DNA from: Trichoplusia ni
Lineage: Eukaryota; Arthropoda; Insecta; Lepidoptera; Noctuidae
Length of the DNA: 64,000 nt
Assembly: GCF_003590095.1 (NCBI RefSeq)
Contig: NC_039505.1
Coordinates: 2,852,001-2,916,000 of the forward strand
Direction: 5' to 3'
Positions 30,236 through 40,756 of this stretch are shown here, one piece after another; position 1 is the stretch's first letter, and each line of letters begins with the position of its first letter. The position numbers and the translations under genes were made by a program. The notes under the pieces are model-generated. The model had not been told where the DNA came from, ran no database searches, and was given only the letters and a program-made list of their open reading frames with translations.

Positions 30236-30483
30236 CCCGCGACTTCGTCCCCGTGGGTAGAAGATATAAGTTATGATTCATACCTGCCCTGTTTTTTTTA
30301 CATTTTCCATTGTATCTTCGCTCCTATTAGTCACAGCGTGATGGTTTATACCCTAAAGCCTTCCTTGATGAATGGTCTATTTAACACAAAAATATTTTTT
30401 CAATTTGGACCAGTAGTTCCTGAGATTAGCGCGTTCAAACAAACAAACAAACACTTCAGCTTTATATATTAGTATAGATATGC

Positions 30484-31357
30484 TGCACTATACCAATGCT
30501 CATAAGAGAGATTTAAATCCTAATGGACAAATAAGAGGTGATAAGGGAATAAAATAATGAAACCAATGTTTTCTGGATCTTCAAACGACAATAAACTTGC
30601 TCTCACTAAGCTTGGAGGAAACTTACCAACGCTGAAAAAATACAAAAACAACACTGACTTGATATATTGAGATGACCCTAATGAATTAGTTGAGAGATTG
30701 AAACTATTAGTTGCGTCAAGAAATGCTGGCAATACAAACCATGACAATGAAATTTTATCTATAATCGAAGAATTAAAAGAAGCTCACATTATTAAAGAAT
30801 AAATGGTTGTAAAATATGCTTTTCATTCAGTAATATAGATGAATTCAAGACAAATATACTGAATTCTAAAAATGAGCAAAGCTGATGTGGTAAACGAAAT
30901 ATATAAAAATGTGAGAATGAACTTTCCGCGAAGACGTGTTATTATGAAAGATGTAGATGACTTGTGGCAAGCAGACTTAATTGATATGCAATAAATTTCA
31001 AAAGAAATATGCTTGGGCTTTCCCTCTGAAAAGTAAAACCAGAGATGATGTATGTAAATCTTTCAAAATATTTCTAGCTATGAGGCGTGTACCGAAAAAT
31101 CTTCAAACAGATAATGGAACAGAATTTTATAATAATAAGTTTCAGGAGCTTATGAAATCTAATCATATCAACCACTACTCTACTTACTCAGCGAAAAAGG
31201 CCTCAATAGTTGAACGATTTATCAGAACATTGAAATCTAAACTGTATAAAGAATTTAGTTTAAAAGGCAACTATAATTGGATAGACAATACCTTAATGAT
31301 ATTATTCATAAATATAGTCACACTTACTGTTGGTGATAAAACATACATTGCACCGTG
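30484..31357 (+). pseudogene. Fragment of rve-integrase element, Maverick-like or related
   Basis: The plus strand shows a decayed coding block. An upstream part contains LHYTNAHKRDLNPNGQIRGD, and ERLKLLVASRNAGNT with EILSIIEELKEA after an in-frame stop. An rve integrase follows: LWQADLIDM (first D), QTDNGTEFYNNKF (second D) and SIVERFIRTLKSKLYKEF (E). About 20 residues are missing between DMQ and KYAWAFPLKSK, which breaks the frame. From recall, this combination occurs in insect repeats that carry a stand-alone integrase, possibly Maverick/Polinton-type; I cannot assign the class from this fragment. No LTR, RT or RNase H is adjacent. Confidence 0.6.
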
Positions 31358-31544
31358 AGCCACTGCGACGACCGGAGCAAGTCATCGGCTTGCGGGGAGC
31401 GGGGGACGAGGCGCCGCGAGTTGCCGCCGCCCGCGCCGCGACCATTCGCTGATTTCGCTGATTTCGCTCATACGACACGGACCATACGCGCGCGTTCTTA
31501 TTATCCCAATATACGAACCTACAATATTGCTGACTTAAAATCGA
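31358..31544. other. GC-rich segment between two dead elements
   Basis: This segment contains GCGGGGAGCGGGGGACGAGG and CCGCCGCCCGCGCCGCG, far above the local GC content, and a short GATTTCGCT repeat. No coding content was recognised. It may be a leftover LTR or leader of the BEL element or of an unrelated insert. Confidence 0.35.
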
Positions 31545-32420
31545 CCTTTTTATTACTGCTTGATTAATTTCCATATGGACAGAGAATCGTAATGAATCTT
31601 TAGACGGATCCCAATTTAGACCAAGAACAGTTGCTTGCAACTGATAGTCTAATGTATTGTAGTTGAGATATACTACTCTCATTTTCTAAACTTAAAGGAT
31701 GATTTCTGCGCCATTTACGAAGAGGAAGGCAGGCGGAGTTCAGAATAGAAGTGACTGAATCGATTAAGATAGGCAAGTCATGCTCGGTTTCAGCTCCTGA
31801 AACAAAGTCATCCACGTAAAAATCCTCTTTAATAACCCTAGCTAGCTTATCATCATCATATTCTTTGGACAATTGTAGCAAGCACCCAGTACTCAGGAAT
31901 GGAGCAAGTTCCTCAAGTTCCCAAAAGCGACACAGCTGCTCACTCAGATCTTGAGACAAATGACACTGCAACCTTTTTTCACTTCCGTCGTTATGCATCG
32001 CTACAGAACCGCCTACAATCCACCCTAATTGTGTTTCCTGCAAGAGTGGTCTTTGGGGGCCTAAAACTATCCTGCCTGGTCTCAAAATATCCCAGAAGGT
32101 ATCAGCACCTAATAAGAGATCAATATCACAAGGCTCATAAAACTTAGGATCAGCAAGTATTGAGGAAGATCTGAAGTTTGTATACGCACTGCAACATTTG
32201 GTAATTTATCGGTAATGTAGGGAAGAACAAAACATTTTACACGCACATTATATGAACTATTTAATGAGAAGACATCCACATAACGATGTTTTGTAACACT
32301 TATCACAGCACTGCCTATACCCGACTATGAATAGTCGTTATGATATTTGTCAATCCCTATTTCTCGTCGAGCTTTGTCACTGATGAAGGAGGACTGGCTA
32401 CCACAGTCTCATAAAGCTCT
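31545..32420 (-). pseudogene. BEL/Pao protease and collapsed RT
   Basis: The right part is an aspartic-protease-like domain of the Pao type (RDCGSQSSFISDKARREIG in another frame near 32400, then VKCFVLPYITDKLPNV and a broken LLGADTFW-like end near 32090). The segment LGPQRPLLQETQLGWIVGG is diagnostic for BEL/Pao. Next is LCRFWELEEL, and the sequence then jumps to EDFYVDDFVSG near 31815, which holds the RT catalytic YVDD. A normal RT has more than 200 residues between these two points, so most of the palm domain has been deleted. Frames change several times. No product is expected. Confidence 0.78.
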
Positions 32421-32639
32421 CAGAATGAATGTATTCCCCTTGTATATAACTTTGACCAACACCGTGGAAAGAAGTGCCCTGTTGCTGGAAGTTGCAGCCA
32501 TGGACAGAGAAGTGGAGCAACCCAGTACAGCAGAACCAGACACGAGGCAAGGTAAGTTTTCCGTCTTACTTGTGTTGGCTGAAGTTTGTGAATCAGACGT
32601 ATTATATTGTAAAGAATGTTGCTTGTGAATTAATGTATT

Positions 32640-33790
32640 GTGTTTTCGATGACATATTCTACAACCACCCAGCCTACACTAATGTGATTGATGGCCGTTG
32701 CGCAGACAATTGTGACAGAGTTTTAATAAGGTAAGTTTAGCAATCTTATCAGACCCTAACATCGACTTAAAGATATCACAATCGTATAATCTATGATTTT
32801 GCTTGCAGACAGGGCACTGAGCTAAAGATGCTGAATCTGAAGATGAACTTAGAAACGATTTCAAATTAGGCAAACTTTGACGTTTATCGGGTTTATTGAC
32901 TTTACTGATACTCATTGTTTCTAGAACCGTAGCATGTTTACGAAGAAATGTATAAAATTCATCCAATGTGGGCGATTCTTTCTTGCTTCTATGTTCCTCC
33001 CATTTTCTAGAAGTGACGCTGTCCAACTTCGCCGAGGCCATGTTAATAATCAAAGTACCTATCCCATTGGTCAGTGGGTTCGCCTAAAGAATTTAAAGCG
33101 TTAAAATTTTTAGATTATGTATCAATGAGATTGCGAATTCCACCGTGAGATTCCCTGCACAACGGTTCAATCGAAAACAAGCACCTTACGTGTTCATTTA
33201 TTAGTAGACGCTTATTATTATAACGCTCCCAAAGTAACTTCCATGCTATTGTATAATTATCGGACGACACCGTAACTGAGTTGATAACAGCACTAGCCGA
33301 CCCTTCTAAGTACGTCTAAGATAATTGAATTTATTGATATCCACAATTGTTTCATTTTCATGTATCAACGCCAAGTATGTGTCTCTAAAAGCAAGCTATT
33401 TGTTTGCATCGCCATTAAAGGTTGGTATCTTAATAGAGGGCAACTTCAAATGTGGTTGCCCGTGACTAATGTTGTATGAAGATTCCATTTTGTTTGAAGT
33501 TTTCTGTAAATTCAATTAATGTCTGAGCGCAGGCTAACAGCCGAAAGAACGAGTTTTCAATAGCATCCCGTTCTTCCAACTGCGTACCGTCTTCATCCAA
33601 CATTTCTATCTGCAATTGAATCTCTTCAAAACTACAGGAAAGATCGCGTATCTTACTTGAGCGCAAACGCAACTCGTTCAAAGCTACCGGATTAAGTACT
33701 TAACTTTCTAATGATATTTCTCAAACATCGTTAACCGACCTTTAATATGGCCTCTTTGCCTAATAAGATCCTTTAATTCACTCATCTTGT
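32640..33790 (-). pseudogene. BEL/Pao Gag remnant
   Basis: This is a Gag of the DUF1759 type. It begins with MSELKDLIRQRGHIKG near 33786, followed by a helical segment (LQIEMLDEDGTQLEERDAIE, residues about 30-60). A core with YLEGSASAVINSV and WERYNNKRLL comes next, around 33300-33210. A zinc-knuckle region (CPVCKQNHRLYDC and CHNCLRNGH) ends it, around 32815-32690. Several in-frame stops and frameshifts occur between 33480 and 33050. It would have formed the particle shell. Confidence 0.75.
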
Positions 33791-33840
33791 CGATGCAACA
33801 ACGAAACTTGCACTAAAAGACAAAAATTCAAAATCACCCA

Positions 33841-35312
33841 TCAAGTGACTGGATAAACAAAGACATAATAGATAGTATAAACCAAAGGAATGAATTATGG
33901 ACCAAACTAAAAGAAGACCCGGATAATAATAACCTCGAAGCAAAATATATCACAAAAAGACAACAGGTATATGCACGAATCCAAAACACAAATAACTCCT
34001 ATTATTATAAGAAATTTAACACGTGTATAAATAAGCCTAAACAAATGTGGAACTTAGTAAATTTACTAGCAAATAACAAAATTAAACAAAATAGTGCTCC
34101 TTCACAACTTTTAAGTGACTCAAAATACGCAACCGACCCTATAGAAATTTGCATAATTTTTAATAACTACTTTGCGACAATAGGGTCCCTACTGGCAAAC
34201 GGTATACCTAAAAACTTTCACGATAATCCCTCTTGCGCTATACCTAATATGCTCCCTAGTGATACTCCGATATTGTCTGAACTAGTTTTGTGTTCCGAAG
34301 CTGAAATCACTAAAATCATTGCAAACCTAGACCCCAACTGTAGTACTGGATTAGATGGCATGAGCACCAAATAAATAAAAAGCATAATAGCAGATCCTCC
34401 TAGTAGATGCTTCAACAAGCTTTTAGTTAATGGAAATTTTCCAGACTCTTTAAAAATAGCGAAAGTTACACCCATCCACAAATCAGGCACAACTGTAGAC
34501 CCGGAAAACGATAGACCAATCTCGGTTTCAATTAAACAGACAATACGGATTTAGATCAAAAAGTAGCACACTCTCAGCAACAGTCGATCTTGTGACAAAA
34601 ATAAAACATAATATAGATACCAAAAATATAGTCCTAGGCATTTTTATTGACTTAAAAAGGCGTTCGATACCGTGTCTCAAAAAATACTAATCGAAAAGTT
34701 AAAATTGATAAATATCACCGACAGCGCCTTAAAAATCTTACAATCATACTTAGAAAACCGATTGCAAGTAGTGAAACTAGACAAAAAATATCAAAGTGAT
34801 GCATTACCAATTAGTTGTGGAGTTCCTCAAGGATCCATATTAGGACCCCTGTTATTCTTAATCTATATAAATAATATTCAAGAACTTAAATTATTTTGAT
34901 AGTAACTGTCGTGAGAATGATTCATTATTAAATGATGTAACGGTTTACTCACGCGTATTTATCGGGGTAGCCCGACTAGTTTCAATATTCAATATAGGTT
35001 CGACTCGCGATCCCGCCGCGTCTCCTCATGATTAAGGACTCCGGTTGGGTCCGAAACTAGTCGGGCTACCCCGATAAATACGCGTGAGTAAACCGTTACA
35101 TCATTTAATAAAGAACTTAAATTGCACGGCCATCTCACCCTTTACGCGAATGACACTTGCCCGTTTTACTTCGGCTCCTCTATTAATTACATAATTTCTC
35201 AAGCTCAAGCCGATTTAAACACCTTGTTCTCATTGTTTCAATACAACTTATTGACAATAAATACTTGCAAAACGTGTTATATAATATTTAAAGCAAAAAA
35301 CAAAATCTAATT
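33841..35312 (+). pseudogene. Jockey-like LINE reverse transcriptase fragment
   Basis: A 5'- and 3'-truncated non-LTR element. It starts within the linker upstream of RT (WINKDIIDSINQRNELW, PKQMWNLVNLLA) and runs through RT motifs LDPNCSTGLDGMS, KVTPIHKSG, FIDLK and CGVPQGSILGPLLFLIYINN. A fold-back element (34893-35110) interrupts it. After that comes HGHLTLYANDT, where the catalytic YADD has become YAND, so RT activity is lost. Stops are at 34372 and elsewhere, and a one-base loss sits near 34660. The family is most like jockey/CR1-type LINEs by motif spacing. No poly-A end is evident near 35312. Confidence 0.8.
34893..35110. mobile_element. Fold-back element with 13-bp target duplication
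   Basis: A 218-bp insertion inside the LINE, flanked by AAGAACTTAAATT on both sides (34880-34892 and 35111-35123). Two inverted arms of about 56 bases, essentially perfect by eye (containing CGGTTTACTCACGCGTATTT and GGGGTAGCCCGACTAGTTTC), surround a short centre with CGCGATCCCGCCGCG. A 35-base one-sided tail lies between the left flank and the first arm. It has no coding content and is unlikely to be a classical cut-and-paste MITE because of the 13-bp duplication. Confidence 0.85.
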
Positions 35313-35415
35313 TTTTAACGTTCTCGCCCTCAAACCGCCTTGTTTGTTTATTTTATTGGCGCCATTTTGATATGGGAAGGGTAAATAAAGTTAATTTTTG
35401 TATAATTGTTTTCAG

Positions 35416-35652
35416 GTGTCGGATTCATGGAATCGCATAAGTAATAACACGGGCATTCCAGTTGATGACTTGAAAAAGAAGAAGGAAACGTAAATGACGG
35501 CTTTCCGAACAAATCTAAAAAAGAAAAAAGAGTATGAGGTCTGGGACTGGACTCGATGATATTTATATGCCGTCGTGGCCTTTTTTTGATGTAATGGAAA
35601 GTTTTTTAAAAGATGTTTATGAATGCAAGAGTATTATAAATACAGACGGCGG
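35416..35652 (+). pseudogene. Decayed exon of a MADF-domain protein
   Basis: A polypyrimidine tract and TTTTCAG (to 35415) precede a block that reads SDSWNRISNNTGIPVDDLKK. Then, after a stop and a frame change, it reads SGTGLDDIYMPSWPFFDVME and LKDVYECKSIINTDGG, ending at a GTAAGT donor (35653). This is an MADF (Myb/SANT-like DNA-binding) domain. Intact splice signals around a damaged exon suggest a former host gene or the accessory MADF gene of a PIF/Harbinger-type transposon. Which of these it was cannot be settled here. A gypsy remnant starts less than 100 bases downstream. Confidence 0.65.
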
Positions 35653-35737
35653 TAAGTAAATAAAATTTATTATTTAATTTTATATTTAGTTTATTATTAA
35701 TTGGTATTTTGTTTATTATTGATTAATTTATAATTGG

Positions 35738-35998
35738 TCGCAGAGGAGAGGCCGCTTTGCATACGCAGGTAGAGGACGTGGACTTGGTTACCGGCAGCCT
35801 CCCCAGAACATAGATGAACAACAGGCTCACGTTTGGCGAGGATCACATGTAGGTCGGCGCGGGTCGGCCAGATCATTTTATGGAAACAGAGGTAGGTCCA
35901 ATTTTAATAATAATATTAGTACATCGGGGTACCAACACGTACATGCTTTGGAAAATACGGACTCGCAGGAAAATTCGGCAAACGAAGAGCAAACCTAA
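35738..35998 (+). pseudogene. Gypsy 4 Gag C-terminus
   Basis: An 87-codon open stretch ending in TAA. It is rich in Arg and Gly (RRGRFAYAGRGRGLGYR, RRGSARSFYGNRGRSN) and has an acidic tail (ENTDSQENSANEEQ). Arg/Gly boxes replace zinc knuckles in 17.6-like Gags and bind RNA. A pol-like frame (VFFGTNNSILSYNSVGY) overlaps the end and leads to the MITE insertion at 36083, so the usual gag-pol overlap is still visible. Confidence 0.6.
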
Positions 35999-36082
35999 AA
36001 TCAGTTTTTTTCGGGACTAATAATTCTATTTTGTCATATAATAGCGTAGGCTATGTTAATTTAAGATTGTTTAATAATTATA

Positions 36083-37827
36083 CAGGGTGTAAGGAACACC
36101 GTGACTTTTCCGTGGGACCTGAGTTCTAGACATGATTCCAGACCCCACTGCGTTGGAATTTTTCATCGGTCTTTTCATGAAAATTGCAGTTTTTTTTCGC
36201 GTTTTTTTAATTTTATGTGTCATAAAATCATTTTTCCTACGTATTTCAATAATATTTTCATAAACAAAATCATTATTAAGCCGTTTTCACAAAAAAAGGC
36301 AATCTAAATGAAACACTAAAAACTGCTCCCGATCAGCTGATTCGTAAAGGTACTCGTCGGTCATCGCTCTCTTGCAAATCTAACCGAAAGTGACGTCAAA
36401 ACCGAACCAATACTCATGAGCGACAAGCGTAAGAGATAGCGCAACTATTGCGCGCGCACTCGCACGCATTATTCGTAATCCTGCCTACTATTCCTTTAAA
36501 AAAAGCCGCGCGCTTTGTAGGCACCGCTAGCCGCCTTTGTCGACACCGCCAGCGCGTCGCCGACACCTACAGCGGTATCGGCGAGTGACGTACCTGTGAC
36601 ACTGGATAAAATAGTACATCGATTTTTGTTACACGGGTTCCATGTTATAAAATAAAAAATCACCTTCTCAGCGTTTATCAACTCATCACGAAATTTATTA
36701 AAACCTTTTATTATTAACAGTTTGTTTTTGTTTAGAATTCTGTAGTTCTAAACATGTTGTTATAAACAATAATTTATTTTTTCTAAAATTAAAGTCTGTT
36801 TTGTTACTAATATCCATCATCTACTAATGAAATTCCTGCCTAAAAATTTTTATCATTTTTTTTCCTACGAACTGCTGAATAATTATTCCAGTCACATAAA
36901 ACAATTATGTTCTTACACAAAAGTACATTTTGTGATTAATCAATTTTAAAGGTTTAAGTTAAGTACTTTATTGTCAAGAATAATTTTACGATATTCACTT
37001 CGACCTCATGTAATTTATCGATAAAGAATCATAGGTACCTAGATCCAACACTACTCAAAGGTAAAACCGAAAGTTCGGCTTTTTTCAAAATAGTACCTAT
37101 TTTTACTCAGTTTGTTCCTTACGCTAATCGAATGTGCATGTGCAATCGGGTAATTCGCGGACTAATTATCGTGTAGGCAGACAATTTTATTGTGTTAAGT
37201 GATATAAGTGCGTGTGTTGTGTGTGTATTATTTAAATTACGATCCTAGTAGCTCGATAGGTTATTTTACCGCCCGGGAGAATGGCAACATGCTAATGTGT
37301 TATCCCGAAGCACGTGGCAATGCAAGTCTCGCGATGAACATTTACTGGACGCGGTACTTTTTGCCCCGGGTTCAGCAGCAGATTTTTCGCCGCGCCAAAA
37401 TTTGTGTGCACGTAGATGGCGGACATTTCGAAAGTTTCGAACCTTATCTGGTTAGAAGTGAGCGAGATTAAGGTAAGAGTAGGTTTGATTTAATAATACA
37501 CAAGACACAGATTGAAGTCAGAATAGTGTAAATTGATTGGTATTTTTTTGTGATTGTTTTTCGTTACATCACAACATTTTTATAAAATGCGCGCGCGTTT
37601 CGAATGTTTCGATCGTGTCGCCGAGTGTCGCCCTCCTACCACATTACAGTTCGTGTAAGTGCGTACGCTGACCGTAAGGATCGCGCGGTAACCAATTCAT
37701 TGCGTGCTCAAAAATGACTAAATCTATAAATATTAATCTCCGACGGTAGCGACTTCTTTAATATTAATTAACACGTTATTTTAAAGTCATTATGCGACTT
37801 TGGTGGTACGGTGTTCCTTACACCCTG
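36083..37827 (+). mobile_element. Tc1/mariner-superfamily MITE in gypsy 4
   Basis: A 1745-bp insertion with terminal inverted repeats CAGGGTGTAAGGAACACCG, flanked by TA on both sides (36081-36082, 37828-37829). The TA duplication is the IS630/Tc1/mariner signature. Most of it is non-coding. At about 37283-37471 it keeps a collapsed transposase: a helix-turn-helix start (MLMCYPEARGNASLAMNIYW) joined directly to a GGHFE tail typical of the transposase C-terminus. The catalytic core has been deleted. This shows how the MITE arose from an autonomous parent. Confidence 0.85.
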
Positions 37828-37889
37828 TATTATAGAATATTGAATATTGAATATATTATAGAAGATTAAGAATATTATTCATATCATTT

Positions 37890-38499
37890 ATTAGTTGACA
37901 CCGGCGCATCCATTTCTGTCGTAAAGTATAAACATATTTCCAATCAAAACAATCCGATCCATAACGAGAAAACTGTTATAAATGGAATTGGGGGCAACGT
38001 CTAGAGCATAGGATGTTTATTTAAATTTAGTTATTGGAAATAATACACTGCGCCATAAGTTTTTTGTTTTTAAAACATTACCTTGTAAAGGTAGTGGTAT
38101 ATTGGGACATGATTTTTTGAGCAAATATAAATCAGTGTTAAATTTTGGAAACCAAACTTTGTTGCTTTGATAATGACAAACAAACACATTAATATACCAG
38201 CGAGGTCAGAGTCTGTTCATTTTATTCGGACATGTGAAACGGATGAATGTGTAGTTAACGCGACGGAACTACAAAAAGGGATTTTTATTGTAAGTACTTT
38301 AGTGAAGCCCACGAATGGGAAAATACCTATTAGAATCTTAAAGACCACTGATTCAGATTTAGTCATAAATTCAATAAACCTCACTTTACATAGAGCAAGC
38401 AACTATGAAGTTTGTACATTTTCAACAATTAATAATAGTGCTGATCGTGTCAAAAAATTATTTACTTCTTTGTCACTTAATCATCTAAATAAAGAGTAA
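37890..38499 (+). pseudogene. Gypsy 4 protease and linker
   Basis: The frame begins with LLVDTGASISVVK, the aspartic protease active site (DTGA) near 37897. A TAG stop follows near 38003, and a shifted frame then holds the GSGILGHDFL-like part, ending near 38160. From 38167 an open 110-codon stretch covers the linker before RT (HFIRTCETDECVVNATELQK), with no catalytic motif. The protease would have matured Gag-Pol. Stops and shifts preclude that. Confidence 0.72.
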
Positions 38500-38502
38500 C
38501 AG

Positions 38503-39967
38503 TTGTCCATACAGTCAATATGTGCGAAATATTCAGACATATTTTTCCTTCCGGGAGATAAATTAGGCACAACTACATTATACGAACATACGATAACTTT
38601 GAAACCAAACGTGGCTCCAGTATACGTTAAACCTTACAGGATGCCCCATTTACAGAAAGACGAATTAAAAAAGCAAGTGGATACCTTATTAGAGCAAAAT
38701 ATTATTAAACCTTGTACCAGTGAGTGGTCTAGTCTAGTCGTACTTGTGCCTAAGAAATCTAACACCGGAGAAAAGAAATGGCGACTGCTTATAGATTATC
38801 GTAAGCTTAATAACTGCATACAGAATGATAAATTCCCTCTGCCAAATATTTCGGATATACTAGATTCTCTGACGGGCTGCATTTATTTCACACATTTAGA
38901 TCTAAACCAACGATTTTATAATGTGCCCTTGGAAGAAAACAGTAGGAAATACACTTCGTTTTGTACAGATAGTGGACAGTATCAAATGACGAGAATGCCA
39001 ATGGGCTTAAAGACTAGTCCAAGCTCTTTTTCGCGAATGATGACCATGGCAATGACTGGGTTATCCTATGAGAAATGCTTAGTGTATTAAGATGATCTTA
39101 TATGTATGGGACGGAGTCTATCCGACCATAATAAAAATTTAATAACAGTTTTTGAAAAATTGCTCACTGCGAATTTGAAGTTAAACCCCTCTAAATGTGA
39201 TTTCTTAAAGAAGGAGATTCTCTATTTAGGCCACATTGTATCAGGCAATGGCACATTGCCCGACCCAAACAAAATTAAAATAATGGAAGACTATCCGCTT
39301 CCGACAAGTGTAGATGAAGTGAGGTGCTTCGTTGCTTTTGCAAACTATTACAGAAAGTTTATAGATCATTTTTGCGGACAAAGCATATCATTTGAATCTT
39401 CTATGTAAAAAAGACTCTAAATTTATATGGGGCAATAACTGTCAAAAATCTTTCGAAACCCTTAAAAATAGTTTGATATCTCCAACCATTCTTCAGTACC
39501 CAGATTTCTCTGAACAAAATAAATTTGTACTTCAATGGGCGCCCCGTAGCTTACGCCAGTAGAAGTCTCAACAAGGCGGAAATAAATTATCCCACTATGG
39601 AGAAAGAATTGCTGGCTGTAGTTTGGGCTGTCAAATATTTTAGACCTTATTTATATGGTCGCACATTTAAAATACTTAGAGACCACAAACCCCTTGTATA
39701 CTTGTTCAATTTGAAAGACCCTTCTAGTAGGCACTTTAAATTTAGAATAGTTCTGGAAGAGTATGACTACGAAATAGAATATATAAGAGGGAGTGAAAAT
39801 GTTGTCGCTGATGCACTATCTAGAATAAAAATTACTTCAAAAGAATTCAAAGAAATGAACGAGTGTTTATATACAGTGATGACGCGCGCCCAAAAGCGAC
39901 AACTAGAATCAGTTGCTACGGAACATGATGCTCACAGATTTGACAGTACATCCAAAAGTCGTGCCAA
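38503..39967 (+). pseudogene. Gypsy 4 RT and RNase H
   Basis: The RT frame has RLLIDYRKLNNCI, FTHLDLNQRFYNV and MPMGLKTSPSSF. The catalytic tetrad reads Y-stop-DD because of a TAA at 39088-39090. It resumes with LYLGHIVSGNG (near 39222) and FVAFANYYRKF, then shifts near 39405. RNase H survives as MEKELLAVVWAVKYFRPYLYG and VVADALSRI (39595-39830), with its first Asp region disturbed. It ends at MTRAQKRQ and then cuts to Helitron at 39968. The integrase is absent. The stop in the active site means the copy is dead. Confidence 0.8.
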
Positions 39968-40756
39968 CATAGTGTGAGCAGTTTTACCTCCTGGTAGCAA
40001 AGTTGCAGCTATCCCTGATGAAGCCACGGCAAGAGCAGTTTTACCCTGGTTTCAAACGGAAGCTAATATTAATTTAGTCAAAAAGGTTTTCACAGTTCCT
40101 CCAGGTGCATCTAAAAAACATATTGTTCCCAAATTATTTTGAACACTCTCGAACACGCGATCATAGTCTGAACGTTGTTCTGCAGTCATAATTGGGACAC
40201 CGCTTTCTAATGTCGTCAGCAGTTCCATTGGGTTGTAACCAATCTCTGCGGAATATTCCCTATTAGTAACCTCTCCGACTGAGGTTGGTGTTGGCAAACC
40301 ATATTCACATAGTAATTAACCGCCTACTGCTGTTAAGTCATCCTGAAGAGCCAATAAACACTGATTTATAGCAAGATCACGGACGTTATCATTAGTTGTG
40401 CCTTCATCATTGTGAGATATATTCCTAAGAAAGTCTTCTGCAATTTTATCTTTATTTTTTTCCCATAATTGTATAGCATCTGACAAATTACAAAATGTGA
40501 GTAATGTTACAAATAAATGGCGTAACCGTCGTGGATTATCACTAATACAGGATTCTGCTAAAGCGTCATCCCAATGCTGATCATTTTCAAGCAAATGACG
40601 CGCTTGGCAAGCTTTTCTCAAAACTATAAATGAGGTTGGTCCTCACTGTGTGTAATAATAATCGCAAATAGAAACACTCAGCGTTATTAGGATGAACGGT
40701 ATACACTCTACCAAGAACATGTTCTTTGAAAATACCTGACTCGCCATCTACAGGCC

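Larger units (their letters stand above)
24327..30478 (-). mobile_element. Short non-autonomous Helitron split by gypsy 1
   Basis: The real element is about 255 bases: 30236-30478 plus about 24327-24341. The 5' end reads TCTATACTAATATATAAAGC after an A (minus strand). The 3' end has the hairpin GACGAAGTCGCGGGC then AACAGCTA. The final bases are not a clean CTRR, so the 3' boundary is approximate. The internal sequence (GTTTGAACGCGCTAATCTCA, AACTACTGGTCCAAATTG) is found again at 63805-64000. It has no coding capacity, and its ends resemble those of the larger Helitrons, suggesting mobilisation in trans. Confidence 0.72.
31545..33800 (-). mobile_element. BEL/Pao retrotransposon fragment
   Basis: A minus-strand remnant with the BEL/Pao order gag, protease, RT. 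It starts near 33786 at MSELKDLIRQRGHIKGRL, a recognisable Pao gag start. It ends near 31545 in the region just after RT (WDPSKDSLRFSV, KRSILS). RNase H, integrase and both LTRs are absent. Numerous stops and an internal deletion of most of the RT make it inert. Confidence 0.8.
35738..39967 (+). mobile_element. Ty3/gypsy element 4 (17.6-like), truncated both ends
   Basis: A plus-strand gypsy remnant with the end of gag, protease, RT and RNase H. It lacks LTRs, most of gag and all of integrase. A 1745-bp Tc1/mariner-type MITE splits it between gag and protease. At 39967/39968 it stops abruptly against inverted Helitron C sequence. The gag end is Arg/Gly-rich without CCHC knuckles, and the post-RNase H region has MTRAQKRQ, both typical of the gypsy/17.6/297 branch. 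Confidence 0.8.

Noticed and set aside
36101..36307. Small open frame inside the MITE
   Set aside because: No similarity, no start context, and it lies in the sequence flanking the inverted repeat.
39088..39090. TAA in the RT active site as a readthrough or recoding signal
   Set aside because: Neighbouring segments also have stops and shifts and the integrase is missing, so simple decay explains it.
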